Assembly: GCA_030686995.1 (NCBI GenBank)
Contig: CM060708.1
Coordinates: forward strand, 104,509,350-104,573,349
DNA from: Artemisia argyi
Taxonomy: Eukaryota > Streptophyta > Magnoliopsida > Asterales > Asteraceae
DNA: 64,000 bases
Direction: 5' to 3'
Part shown: piece by piece, positions 11,039 through 24,080 of the stretch
Position numbering within the stretch: position 1 is the stretch's first letter
Layout: the number at the start of each line of letters is the position of its first letter
Translations under genes and position numbers: made by a program
Notes under the pieces: generated by a model
Told to the model about the DNA's origin: nothing
Seen by the model: only the letters and a program-made list of their open reading frames with translations
Database searches by the model: none

Positions 11039-14000
11039 TGTAACACCCAAACTGAAAAGGGCTAAAGTGTAACATTATGGGGTTAAATCAGAACATAAGC
11101 AAGCGGAATACATTAGTAATACAAGGTTCACAAAACAGTTCTAAAGAAAAGATAAAAGACTAACTCTAAACATTACAACTTCCAAACTAATTACAAACTA
11201 AGAACCAAAAGGGAATCTCTAAGTCTATTCTCTAATCTATGGGAAGCTATCAACGCTGCAGTCCACTAAGAGCTCCTAAGTACTCTTAACCCAACCTAGC
11301 TTCCTTCTAAAACCTGCCGCAGGAAAAGAAATGCGGCTGAGCTTAAAAAGCACAGTGAACAGATATAAACAAACAAAAACTAATACCAAAAGGTAAACAA
11401 AAGTGAATCCGAAATGAATCCAAGCAAACCTGTTGAGACGAATATTAAAGAATATGGAACATATGATAGTATGAACTGAACACGATCAAAGAGAATACGT
11501 ATAAGGAATATCAAACGAATCAAAGGTAAATGAAATGAATCACAAGTGTAAGCAAATGAACTAAGGAAAGCATAAGTCAATAACAATAAAGAAGTTAAAA
11601 CAACAAGGATCACATATATAGTAGAAGCAACAGAAATGCCCAACATTCATATATCAACTTGTACATAGAGTAGCTAGCTCGATGTACTAAAGGTGAAATG
11701 GAGTGTATTGCACACACATACCCATTCACCAAATTCAAAACGAAACAAAGTACCTAGGATGCATCCATACGCTCCTTGCAAAAACAAATATACATATACT
11801 AAACTCTAGGCTAAGCATACATACAATAATAATGGCCATGGTGCTATAGCATAATAGGGAACGCTGTGGACAAAAACCCACCTCCACAGATAGTGTCAAT
11901 ACCACTAGTTCATCAGTGGCAAGGCCATGGACTCCCCATGACTAGCTATAATTTAATCAAATAATGGGCATCATATAAGGGCATAGGAATGCTATAAGAA
12001 ATGGAATATAGCATACAACAAATATCAAAGCAAATCATAACAAAAATAGATCGATCAAATATGGATCATACAAAGGGATCATAGCAATGGTTCAAGTCAA
12101 AGGTCCAAATCAAAGATTCATATCATGAGGTTAAAATCAAAGGTTCATAATAGCAAAAGGGTTCATAGCAAAGGTTCAAAATTTGAAGTTAAATAATCAA
12201 AAGATGTTAAAGAAAGTCATGAGAAATCTTAGAGAATAAAACAGATTAAGGACTTTAGAAAATTGTTTAAGACCTTTTTATCGTAAAAGTATTCCTTTAA
12301 AACACATTTCATAAAAGTCATAAAACCAACATTTAAAACTGGCATCGTATCGTAATCACATAAATCATTTCAAAAATAGTTTTTCTCAAAAGTCATCAGG
12401 TTATATTTTTTTAAAAGGGTCTTCATACGAAATTATACTATCAAATGAAGCAAGGATATCAGGCGTATAAAGATCAGAAATCATAATATTGGCAATGGAA
12501 CGGATCATGAGTCATAAGAAACCCTACTAAAAGGTTAGAATATCTGTACCTTAGACCGCAAGTGCAAATATAACAGAGACATAATGGTCGGTATCATACT
12601 CCTTCTTCCGCGAATCTACACGAATACATGATCGTCTTATTAATAATATCTTATTTGAAGTCATATTTCTCACTTTAGTCGGATTTCCATTTTAGTAACT
12701 TTCCTTTTATAGCCGCTTTCCTGATTTATTAAGTTTCCAATTTTAGAAAGTTCCCTTATTTAGAAAGTTCCCATAAATAGCAGGTTTCTATATTTAGAAA
12801 GTTTCCATAATTAGAAATATTCATCATTCAAAGGTTATAATTATTGTTTGGAATAATTTAGGGACTTAAAATGTTGACTTTGTAGGATTAGGGTTTAATA
12901 TGGTAGCTTTCCATAAATTGGGGTTAAATAAGTAATAATGCTAAATTTCAAGATCTAAAGTGTAAATATCACAATTTCGCATTTAATCCAAATTAATCCT
13001 TACATTTACAATATTAACAAATTTATCCTTCTATTTTTCAAAGATACAAAAGTAACCCTATAGTCTAAATAATTTAATTCGACCCACAATTATTCATATT
13101 ATCAAGTTTAACCCTTATAGTTTCAAAAATACACATTCCACCCTTTTTATTATTTTATACGAACTACACCTCACATTTATATAATTTCCAAAACAGTCCC
13201 TCAATTTTATTAAATACAAATTGATCCTTATACTTTTAAATTACCAATTAAACCTTTTAATTACCAAATTCATACAATACACCCTTATACTTATTTTATA
13301 CGAATTCCCCATGTACTTTTATGATTGCCAGAATTAACCTTCATGTTTAGTAATTTACAAAACGCATCCTTAGATTATTTAAATCCCATTCGGTTCAAAT
13401 TAAAATCCACAAAATAATTTCCCCAATCATTAGACCATCATCAATTCATCCTTAAAAACCAATTAATGCAGTAAAATTACCAAGAACCCTAACCCTAATC
13501 CATTCGATCCTTTATTCCTTTTATTTCTTCTTCTTTATTTCATGCGATTACAAATTAAATCCAAAACAGATTTCTAAGCTTTGAACACCATGAAACTGAT
13601 TTTATTAGAGTCATATGAAATGCATAGGACCTTTATAAAATAAATTCGAAGCAAGCAAAATTCATTCCAGCCAATTTTAGTTTTATTTCGTTTTTAGGGT
13701 TTTTGATTCTCTTTTAATCCAAACGATTTTTCTAGCATGCATGGATGATTTTCACGTGTATAATTGAGATTATAGTATGATACAAAATTACCTTATTGAA
13801 TATTTAACATGGGGAATAAGCAAAACGAATTATTATACCCGGTTTGAACCAATTCGAACAAAATAAACCCAAGAAACAAACCAAGCCTCACCAGCCTTAA
13901 CCACTATTTTTCCCACCTTCTATAACTCAGAGAAAGGCCAAGAAAAATGATCACAAGCCTGCAGAAATTATTGAGCCACTGGGTGGATTTTTGGGGTGTT

Positions 14001-14420
14001 TTAGGGTTTATTTTATTTTGTTTAAATGGGAAATGAATCAAAATGAATAATTATAGGAGAGGGGGGAGGTTATTTCGGCCAAGGGTGATATGGGATGACC
14101 AAATCTCTGATTTTCCAAGTAACCATAATTATTTGAGCTTATCTTAGAATTTTAATCAAAAAGTACACAACTTAAAATACCATTTGGCCTATATTTAATT
14201 ATTTAGGCGTGGCACATATTTTAGGTCAATTAGGATTGATAAAATGTTCACAAAAAAATATAATAGATCATATGTTGCTAATTTCAAAGTGTATGGGATT
14301 TATTCAGTATTTATTTTAGTGGTATTGTAATTTTTAAACTTAGGGGCATTTTGCTAAATTTTGCACATTTCAGATTTTAGGGTTTTGCAATGATAATCAA
14401 CCATACCCAAAGTTCTGACA
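11039..14420 (-). repeat. LTR copy A (3,382 bp) of the non-coding LTR element
   Basis: On the minus strand the LTR starts TGTCAGAACTTTGG (14,420) and ends GGGTGTTACA (11,039), followed by the PBS. The twin is 19,462-22,850. It holds no gene; the ORF at 11,380-11,646 is not supported. The right edge abuts viral coding sequence directly. Short CCCTAACCCTAA tracts at about 13,485-13,500 are too short to be telomeric. Confidence 0.8.
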
Positions 14421-17400
14421 CTTTAAACAACTAGCCGCACAAATTATCAACAAGCGAGAAGAACAAGCATTTACAACCGCCACAAATTATGATGAGTCTG
14501 GTTCAAGTTACCAACCCCCTCCTGAAGCAATAATGGGGCCAACAGTATACCCACCAGTACGACAGAATCCACAACCAACTTATAGACCAGACTATCAGTT
14601 TGGTTATCCTCAAGGAAAAGGCAGCACTTTTAATAGAGGATATGGTGAATAATACAACTCACAGTGGATTCTGCCACCAGCATGGACGGAATCAGGAGTG
14701 ACGCTTGTCTTACCAGCAGATCCAGGCTTATGGTCAGATGTAATGTCAAGATGGGAGTCTTTAACAATCAATAGACTCACTAGTCAAACATGGTCTGGCA
14801 ACAAGGCGAAGCTATCCTTTGTGTAAAACCTTCTTGTAGAAAGTGAAAAGTTAATGTGGCAGCAATGGCGAACTGCATATCCAGAAGCGTATTCTGCTCT
14901 TGATACCATAACAGATGATCTACAAAACATAACATCACAAGTAAGGCAATTGATCATAATGGAATATCCCTATCGAGGCTCAACCGATGAGCAAGACAGA
15001 GCTTATAGAGATCTGGATAGAATAACTTGTGAAGAAACAAAAAAATTGCGTACATTCTTGGAAGATTTTAGGCAGCTAGCAATCAAGTCTGGAAGATTGT
15101 ATTTCCCCTCAAGAACAGAAAAGCTTTTTGCTAAGCTCCCACATTATTTATCTAAGAAAATAGAAGAATCGTTTAAAGCCAAGCACCCTGGTCTCAATGC
15201 AGGAGTTCTACCTGCAATCAAGTTCACTCACACTTTCGTCTCAGAAATGTGCAAAGATGCAGCGCTTGCTAAAGAACTAAGAGATTTATCTCTTTGTTCA
15301 GCTATACCAATTCCTGGTTATTACAAAAATGACAGGAAGAAGTATGGAATAAGGAAATCAAGGACATACAAAGGAAAGCCACACAGTTCTCACGTAAAGC
15401 CATTCAAAAGAATGTATAAAGATGACAGAGGATGAGTCAAGAAGTGTAAATGCTTTATTTGTGGAAAAGAAGGGCATTTTGCAAAAGACTGCAAAAGCAA
15501 GCAAGGAAATATCGCAAGATCAGCTGTTTACCGAGCGGTGGATCTTGATGATAACTGGGACATAGTCTCAACGGACTTTGATGACAACAGTGTTTATAGC
15601 ATATCAGAAGGAGAAGGTGATACGCATCAAAACATCAATATCATGGTCCAAGATACCCCTTTTGAAGAAGCAGCTTTCACAGCAATACAGGAGATTCATG
15701 AAAGCAACAGTGAAGGTGAAAGGGAAGATGACCAATACAGTCATTAAGTTTTCATGTTCCATCCTCGACCACCAAAAAGAATAGCAGACATAGTTCAATC
15801 AGCTGGATTGTGGAGACCAAACAGAGAACTACCAACAAAGAGCAAGGAGTGTGATCATGATTGGAAGGAAAACATAGTCACCAACAATACAATCTGCTAT
15901 TACTATGGGATACTAACCACAGACATGTCAAGACTTAGCTGCAATAAATGCCAACTTACAGCATGTGCTCTTTGTGCGAGAAACTATTTTGGCAAGACAG
16001 TTAATGTCAAAGGAAAGCAGCTGCACAAACAAGAGGAAGAAACGGACTTTAGCAACAATGAAGTAAGACTCCTCAAAGAACTCCTAAAAGAGAAGACAGA
16101 ACAAGTGCAGCAGATGATTTGACACCAAGCAATAGAGTACTATGAAAAAAAAGATGTTATGGAGAAGAAGGAAGAATTATGGCACTCTGAAATAAGCCTT
16201 TTAGTAAGGGATCTCGCAGATGCCCTTAAATTCATTGATCAGCTTAAAGCTGAACAAATAAGGCTTGAAGAGCAAAAGGATGAAGAAATAAGAAGGCTTA
16301 AAGCACAACTGCAGAGGGAGAAAGGATAGGGATCAAAATTTCAATTCTCTAAGGAGGAATTTCCACCATTAGGTGATCCTCCAACAGCAAGACCCTCCAT
16401 GGAAGTAGAAGTTCATATAGCAAGACCCTTCATAGAAGCAGAGGTTCGTTACTCTAGAAATGCTGCCGCAGTTCCAAAAATTAAGAAGATAACCAACTCA
16501 CTTTACAATGTAAAGGTCGAGTTTGATATCCCTAATTGTCCTGCATTCGGAACCACTGCAATACTAGACACAGGAGCATCAGCATGCTGCATAAACAAAA
16601 TGGTTGTCCCTAAAGAAGCACTTGAACTTCTAACTTACAACGTCTTCTTCAATGGGCTGAATTCAAGACAAGAAGCAACTCCCTGTTTGAAGCAGGGCTC
16701 TTTCCTCATTGAAGGAAATAAGTTCAAGATTCCTCTTATACACACATTTGATAGGCATGACAGCAATGGTATTGAGATGTTAATCAGAGCTAACTTCATA
16801 AGAGCCATGAAAGGAGGAATCCGTATAGAAGGCGATGAGATAACCATTTATAAAAAGGTTACTAAAATCAAAACTTCAAACCAAACTGAAGTTGCTGAGG
16901 TTGCCATAACTAATCTCGAAGTCAGTGAAGAAGAATTCTTTGAAATAAATCAATCCATTTATTTCAATCAAGACGGAAATAATGCATTCCTAGAACAATT
17001 CAGACCTATCATTGATATGCTGAAGCTTCAAGGATACATCGGAGAAGAACCTTTAAAGCATTGGAAGAAGAATGGCGAACTTTGTAAACTGGATATCATC
17101 AATCTAGATGTTACAATTGAAGACCAACCGCTAAAGCATGTAACACCAGCAATGGAAGATTCGTTCAAAAAGCATACTGATAGCCTTCTGAAAATTGGTG
17201 CTATTTACCCAAGCAAAAGCAGGCACCGAACGATGGCAATGATCGTAAATTCAGGCACAACATTTGATCCTGTAACAGGAAAGGAAACTAAAGGAAAAGA
17301 AAGCATGGTTTTCAACTACAAATCCCTAAATGATAACACATACAAGGATCAATACTCTCTACCAGGCATAAACACGATCATCAAAAGGATAGGAGGTGCA

Positions 17401-17907
17401 AAAATATTCTCAATGTTCGATCTTAAGTCAGGGTTCCATCAAGTAGCTATGGATGAAGAATCGATTCCATGGACTGCGTTCTTAGTTCCAGGAGGACTTT
17501 ATGAATGGCTTGTTATGCCATTCAGCTTGAAGAATGCCCCAGCAGGTTTCCAGAGGAAGATGGATAGATGTTTCAAAGGAACAGAATCATTCATCACAGT
17601 ATATATTGATGATATACTAGTCTTCTCGAAGAATGAAAAGGAGCATGCGAAGCATTTGGAAAAGATGCTAAAAGTTTGCGAAGATAATGGTTTAGTCTTA
17701 TCTCCAACAAAGATGAAGATAGCAGTCCCAACAATAGACTTCTTGGGAGCAGTCGTAGGGGAAGGAACCATAAAATTACAGCCGTACATCATAAAGAAAA
17801 TTGTGAACTTTGATGAAGAAGAATTAAAGATAAAGAAGGGGTTAAGGTCATTTTTAGGAATCCTTAACTATGCTCGAATTCACATCCCAAAACTTGGTAT
17901 ACTACCT
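14421..17907 (+). pseudogene. Endogenous pararetrovirus (Caulimoviridae) coat-protease-RT fragment, copy A
   Basis: A single plus-strand frame (position 14,854 and its multiples of three) runs through the whole fragment, broken by six stops and no frameshift: 14,650, 14,824, 15,433, 15,745, 16,120 and 16,327. Order: coat-protein core (about 14,760-15,430), CCHC knuckle CFICGKEGHFAKDC (about 15,450-15,491), an acidic stretch, a second cysteine-rich cluster (about 15,890-15,995), coiled-coil-like helix (16,040-16,325), aspartic protease with DTGAS (about 16,570), and reverse transcriptase with YIDDI (about 17,605). Movement protein and RNase H are absent. The frame is cut at about 17,907 by the LTR-element junction. 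Family assignment rests on motif order; the genus is uncertain. It cannot yield a functional product as it stands. Confidence 0.85.
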
Positions 17908-19461
17908 AGGTTACCTTTGGTTAATTAACCCCCTTCTTAGAAGTTCTTGTGGCTGCTTCTTCAGTCCTTCAAATCTAAAATGATGCAATTAGATACAGAG
18001 TTTCAAAGGTGGACCAAATCAATTATTTGTATGCGGAAACGGATAATGATTACTGATAGTGGTACGGTTAAGTTCACGATAATCGATACTCCGTCGCATA
18101 CTTCGCTCTTTCTTCATAAACCAACAGGAGCATTCCAAGAAAATCTTAGGGTATACAAAATCATATTCCTTCAATTCCTTCAATCCCTCAACTTCTATGG
18201 CACAAAGGTTTCGTCAACTGAGATCAGTTCAATGCCAACTCTACTTCCCAAACAGGAGAGAAAACACCCAGAGATTCATCAGAGATCACCGGAAGTTTTT
18301 GTACAACAAAATGCTTCCAATGCCAGAGCTTTCCAATAGTGGATGCTAACAAGTGTCAGGAGTAGGCTGACTATCAAATGATATCTGAGTTTGTACTTCC
18401 ATAGCAGAACTAATCTTAATAGATTTAAGTGATTGAGAGCCATCATAACAAAAGTAGGATGAAGCAGAATGCTAAATGTCACAAATCAGATACGGTAGTT
18501 TATGGCAGCTTATGAGGAGTCAGCAAATCCATAATCAATGTCCTCAAATGTTAGATATATTAAAAATAAACGGATTTGTAGAACGTATACGGTCGTCAAA
18601 CATACGATAGTTCACATATCAAAGTCCAGTACATGGTTCATCAAGAGTGTTGAGATAGATAAGCGAACAATTCAAGGTGTGGGAATCTTGTTTAGCTCCT
18701 TAGTACAGGTGACAGGTAGAGTGTGCATCATTGGTAATACGGACATCGTATGGTTGTCAAAAGAGAGATGTATGGAGTATCCATTGCCAGCTTCATCATG
18801 CTCAGCTAACAAATCTAAGCTGAGATAATATTAACATCATATCCTTCCAAAGGAATTGATTTGCAGACAAAGTTCATCATTCGAAGGGAGGGAACAAATC
18901 TTATCTTTTTCGTGGTTAATAATCACCAGAGTTCTCACAGGAGTAGTAATGGATTATGCAGATTCAAGTAGTATCATATGATACTTTTCATCTCCAGCAT
19001 AAGTGATAATTTCACGGAATGTGTCAAACACATTATGGTTGAATGACCTTCGGGATGGTCAGAAAGGTATCAAAGCGTTTACCAAACAAATCTGAATGAA
19101 GATCAAAATAAAAAAGCGAAACTTAAAAGGTGTAAGGTATCCATGTAGATCTCGAGACCCAAAAACTTACTTGGTTACAAAACTTAGGTTGCAAAACTTC
19201 TAACTTCTGAAACAAATGTTCATAAAAGGTTTAACTAAGAGCAGAGGCACGAATCAGAGTGACGCGGAAGCAATGCCACTTGCATAGATGCCCTAGTCTA
19301 CCCATTCCTCACCGTCAATTACTTAAGTTCCTATGGGGAGATCCTAAAGCAAATTCTCAGAGGTTGTCTTATGAGCGCCAACAGTGGAAACTTGATGGTC
19401 CAAACTTCACAGGTCATGGTTTAATGTACTACAAGTCGCAACCTGTCTCTGATACCATAAT
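17908..19461 (-). mobile_element. Internal leader of the non-coding LTR element (copy B)
   Basis: Near-identical to 9,484-11,038, with the same tRNA-Met-type primer site at about 19,443-19,457 on the minus strand. The left edge is the duplication breakpoint, where the viral RT frame of copy A stops and this sequence begins. No supported coding region. Confidence 0.65.
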
Positions 19462-22400
19462 TGTAACACCCTAACCCGAAAAGGGCTAAAGTGTAACAAT
19501 ATGGGGTCAAATCAGCACATAAGCAAGCTGAATACATTAGTAATACAAGGTTCACAAAACGGTTCTAAAGAAAAGATAAAGGACTAATTCTAAACATTAC
19601 AACTTACAAACTAATTACAAACTAAGAACCAAAAGGGAATCTCTAAGTCTATTCTCTAATCCATGGGAAGCTATCAACGCTTTAGTCTACTAAGAGCTCC
19701 AAAGCACTCTTCACCCAAGCCAACTTCCTTCTAAAACCTGCCGCAGGAAAAGAAATGCGGCTGAGCTTAAAAAGCCCAGTGAACAGATATAAACAAACAA
19801 AAGCTAATAACAAAAGGGAAATGAAAGTGAATCCGAAATGAATCCAAGCAAACCTGTTGAGATGAATATTAAAGAATATGGAACATATGATAGAATCGAC
19901 AGAACACGATCAAAGGGAATACGTATAATGATATCAAATGAATCAAAGGAAAATGAAGCGAATCGTAAGTGTAAGAAAATGAACTAAGGAAAGCATAAGT
20001 CAAAAACAATAAAGAAGTTAGAACAACAAGGATCACATATATAGTAGAAGTAACAGAAATGCCCAACATTCATATATCAAATTGTACATAGAGTAGCTAG
20101 CTCGATGCACCAAAAGTGAAATGGAGTGTATTGCACACACATACCCATTCACTAAAGTCAAAACGAAACAAAGTACACAGGATGCATCCATACGCTCCCT
20201 GCAAAAACAAATATACATATACCCAGCTCTAGGCTAAGCATACATACAATAATAATGGCCATGGTGCTATAGCATAATAGGGAACACTGTGGACAAAACC
20301 CCACCTCCACAAATAGTGTCAATACTACTGGTGCATCAGTGGCAAGGCCATGGACTCCCCATGACTGGCTGCAATTTAATCAAATAATGGGCAGCATATA
20401 ATGGCATAGGAATGCTATAAGAAATGGAATATAGCATACAACAAATATAAAAGCAAATCATAACAGAAATAGATCGATAAAATATGGATCATACAAAGGG
20501 ATCGTAGAAATGGTTCAAGTCAAAGGTCCAAATTAAAGATTCATATCATGAGGTTCAAATCAAAGGTTCATAATAGCAAAAGGGTTCATAGCAAAGGTTC
20601 AAAATTTGAAGTTAAATAATCAAAAGATGTTAAAGAAAGTCATGAGAAATCTTAGAGAATAAAACAGATTAAGGACTTTAGAAAATTATTTAAAACCTTT
20701 TTATCGTAAAAGTAATCCTTTAAAAACACATTTCATAAATGTCATAAAAGCTTCATATAAAACTGGCATCGTATCGTAATCACATAAATCATTTCAAAAA
20801 TAGTTTTTCTCAAAAGTCATCAGGTTATATTTTTTTAAAAGGGTCTTCATACGAAATTATACTATCAAATGAACCAAGGATATCAGGCGTATAAAGATCA
20901 GAAATCTTAATTGTGGCAATGGAACGGATCATGAGTCATAAGAAACCTTATTGAAAGGTTAGAATATCTGTACCTTAGACCGCAAGTGCAAACATAACAT
21001 AGACATAAAGGTCGGAATCAAACTCCTTCTTCCGCGAATCTACACGAATACATGATCGTCTTATTATTAATATCTTATTTGAAGTCATATTTCTCACTTT
21101 AGTCGGCTTTCCATTTTAGTAACTTTCCTTTTATAGTAGCTTTCCTGATTTAGTAAGTTTCCAATTTTAGAAAGTTTCCTTATTTAGAAATTTCCCATAA
21201 ATAGCAGGTTTCTATATTTAGAAAGTTTCCATAATTAGAAATATTCATCATTCAAGGTCGTATTTATCGTTTGGAATAATTTAGGGACTTAAAATGTTAA
21301 TTTTGTAAGATTAGGGTTTAATATGGTAGCTTTCCATAAATTGGGGTTAAATAAGTAATAATGCTAAAGTTCAAGGTCTAAAGTGTAAGTATCACAATTT
21401 CACATTTTATCCAAATTAATCCTTACATTTACAATATTAACAAATTTATCTTTCCATTTTACAAAGTTACAAAAGTAACCCTTTAGTCTAAATAATTTAA
21501 TTCGACCCACAATTATTCATATTATCAAGTTTAACCCTTATAGTTTCAAAAATACACATTCCACCCTTTTTATTATTTTATACGAACAACCCCTTACATT
21601 TATATAATTTCGAAAATTGACCCTTAAGTTTAATTAAATACAAATCTATCCTTATACTTTTAAATTTCCAACTAAACCTTTTAATTACCAAATTCTAAAA
21701 ATACACCCTTCTACTTATACGAATTCCCCATGTACTTTTATGATTTCTATAATTAATCTTCATGTTTAGTAATTTACAAAATGCATCCTTATAGTTTTTA
21801 AATCCCATTCGGTTCAAATTAAAATCTACAAAACCCTAACCCTAATTTCCCCAATAATTAGACCATCATCAATTCATCCTTAAACACCAATTAATGCATT
21901 AAAAGTACCAAGAACCCTAACCCTAATCCATTCGATCCTTTATTCCTTTTATTTCTTCTTCTTTATTTCATGTGATTACAAATTAAATCCAAAACAGATT
22001 TATAAGATTTGAACACCATGAAACTGATTTTATTAGAGTCATATGATAAGCATAGGACCTGTATAAAATAAATTCGAAGCAAGCAAAATTCATTCCAGCC
22101 AATTTGAGTTTTATTTCATTTTTAGGGTTTTTGGTTCTCTTTTAATCCAAACGATTTTTGAAGCATGCATGGATGATTTTCACATGTATAATCGAGATTA
22201 TAGGATGATACAAAATTACCTTATTGAATATTTAACATGGGGAATGAGCAGAACGAATTATTATACCCGGTTTGAACCAATTAAAACAAAATAAACCCAA
22301 ACACCGAACCAAGACTCGCCAGCCTTAACCACTATTTTTCCCACCTTCTATAACTCAGAACAAGACCAAGAAAAATGATCACAAGCCTCTAGAAATTATT

Positions 22401-22850
22401 GAGCCACTGGGTGGATTTTTGGGGTGTTTTAGAGTTTATTTTATTTTTTTTTTAAATGGGAAATGAATCAAAATGAATAATTGTAGGAGAGAGGGGAGGT
22501 AACTTTTGCCAAGGGTGATATGGGATGACCAAATCTATGATTTTCCAAGTTACCATAAGTATTTGAGCTTATCTTAGAATTTTAAACAAAAAGTGCACAA
22601 CTTAAAATACCATTCGACCTATATTTAATTATTTAGGCATGGCACATATTTTTAGGTTAATTAGGATTGATAAAATGTTCACAAAAAATATAATAGATCA
22701 TATGTTGCTAATTTCAAAGTGTATGGGATTTATTTGGTATTTATTTAAATGGTATTGTAATTTTTAAACTTAGGGGCATTTTGGTAAATTTTGCACATTT
22801 CAGATTTTAGGGTTTTACAATGATAATCTACCATACCCAAAGTTCCGACA
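19462..22850 (-). repeat. LTR copy B (3,389 bp) of the non-coding LTR element
   Basis: Same ends as copy A (minus strand TGTCGGAAC... to ...GGGTGTTACA) and collinear with it, with scattered substitutions and small indels. No gene inside. Confidence 0.8.
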
Positions 22851-23463
22851 CTTTAAACAACTGGCCGCACAAATTATCAATAAGCGAGAAGAACAAGCAT
22901 TTACAACCGCCACAAATGATGATGAGTCTAGTTCAAGTTACCAACCCCCACCTGAAGCAATAATGGGGCCAGCAGTCTACCCACCAGCACGACAGAAACC
23001 ACAAGCAACTTATAGACCAGACTATCAGTTTGGTTATCCTCAAGGAAAAGGCAACACTTTTAACAGAGGATATGGTGAATATCACAACTCACAGTACACT
23101 CTGCCAGCAGCATGGACGAAATCAGGAGTGATGCTTGTCTTACCAGCAGATCCAGGCTTCCGGCAGATGTAATATCAAGATGGGAGTCTATAACAATCAA
23201 TAGACTCAATAGTCAAACATGGTCTGACAAAAAGGTAAAGCTATCCTTTGTGGAAAACGTTCTTGGAGAAAGTTAAAAGTGAATGTGGCAGCACTGGCGA
23301 ACTGCATATCCAGAAGCGTATTCTGCTCTTGAAACAATAGCAGATGATCCACAAAACATAACATCACAAGTAAGGAAATTGATCATAATGGATGATCCAT
23401 ATCGAGGCTCAACCGATGAGCAAGACAGAGCTTATAGAAAGATAGAATAACTTGTGAAGAAAC
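22851..23463 (+). pseudogene. Endogenous pararetrovirus coat-region fragment, copy B
   Basis: Matches 14,421-15,040 of copy A. Where copy A has a stop at 14,650 this copy reads a tyrosine codon, so that stop is copy-specific. A small deletion near 23,160 shifts its frame, and a second small deletion lies near 23,440. The fragment ends at the Copia LTR insertion at 23,464; the rest would lie beyond the Copia element, outside this window or lost. Confidence 0.8.
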
Positions 23464-24004
23464 TGTTGTGATATGAAGATCAAAAGTACTTCTGAAGATC
23501 AAAGTACTGCTTGTGTCAAAGTACTACTTATGTTGAAAAGTCAAAGTACTGCTTGTGCATGAAGAAAGTTAAAGTACTTCTATGATAAAGGACTGTGATG
23601 CAACATTGTGAAAGGATTGTAACGCAAAGTTATTAGAATATTCTAGAATTAGTTTAGTTTTAGTTTACTTGTCGTTCAAGTATTGTAAACTGACTTAAGG
23701 TTTTCCTTATGCCTAAAAAAGGAGCCTTAGGATGGTATTAGACGTATGCTTATCAGTACGAATACTTTAGAATACGATAAAGAGAGTTATTAGGGTTGTT
23801 AGTGAATCTGTATTGTAAAGCAGGTTCAAAGTTTGGTTTAATATAATCATTGAAAGTTATTCTTCTTAGCTTTGTTTTAGTAGATTCCGCATAATTAACA
23901 AGGTTACATCAGTGTTTCAATATTAATAGTTTTGGATTTGTTCAAGACTGTTAAACCCATTACAAGCTACATAGTTAGTTTGATCAGAGTATATCGATCC
24001 AACA
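23464..24004 (+). repeat. 5' LTR (541 bp) of a Copia retrotransposon
   Basis: Starts TGTTGTGATATG and ends ATCCAACA, followed two bases later by a tRNA-Met primer site. The first 115 bases hold five copies of the palindrome-containing motif AAAGTACT (23,483; 23,501; 23,518; 23,543; 23,571, each within a base). No 3' LTR is in the window because the element is interrupted downstream. Confidence 0.85.
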
Positions 24005-24006
24005 AG

Positions 24007-24018
24007 TGGTATCAGAGC
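24007..24018 (+). other. Primer binding site of the Copia element
   Basis: TGGTATCAGAGC, complementary to the 3' end of plant initiator tRNA-Met, two bases after the LTR. Confidence 0.9.
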
Positions 24019-24080
24019 TTGTGTGGAAACTCTGATTAAGAAGAAACCCTTTAAACCGATTTTACTACAAACCCTAAAAG

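Larger units (their letters stand above)
9484..23463. repeat. Tandem pair of ~8.42-kb chimeric units (LTR element + pararetrovirus)
   Basis: Sequence from 9,484 matches sequence from 17,908 in order through the LTR-element internal region, the LTR, and the first part of the viral fragment. The offset is 8,424 at the left edge and 8,430 at the LTR end, so the copies differ by few indels. Unit A runs from 9,484 to 17,907; unit B from 17,908 to 23,463, where a Copia element interrupts it. The A/B junction falls inside the viral RT frame (left) and the LTR-element internal region (right), sharing only AGGTTACC. A tandem duplication after the two elements were joined is the simplest reading. Confidence 0.85.

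Noticed and set aside
13485..13502. Telomere-like CCCTAACCCTAA, also near 21,835 and 21,915
   Set aside because: Only about two units each, inside LTRs; not an interstitial telomeric array.
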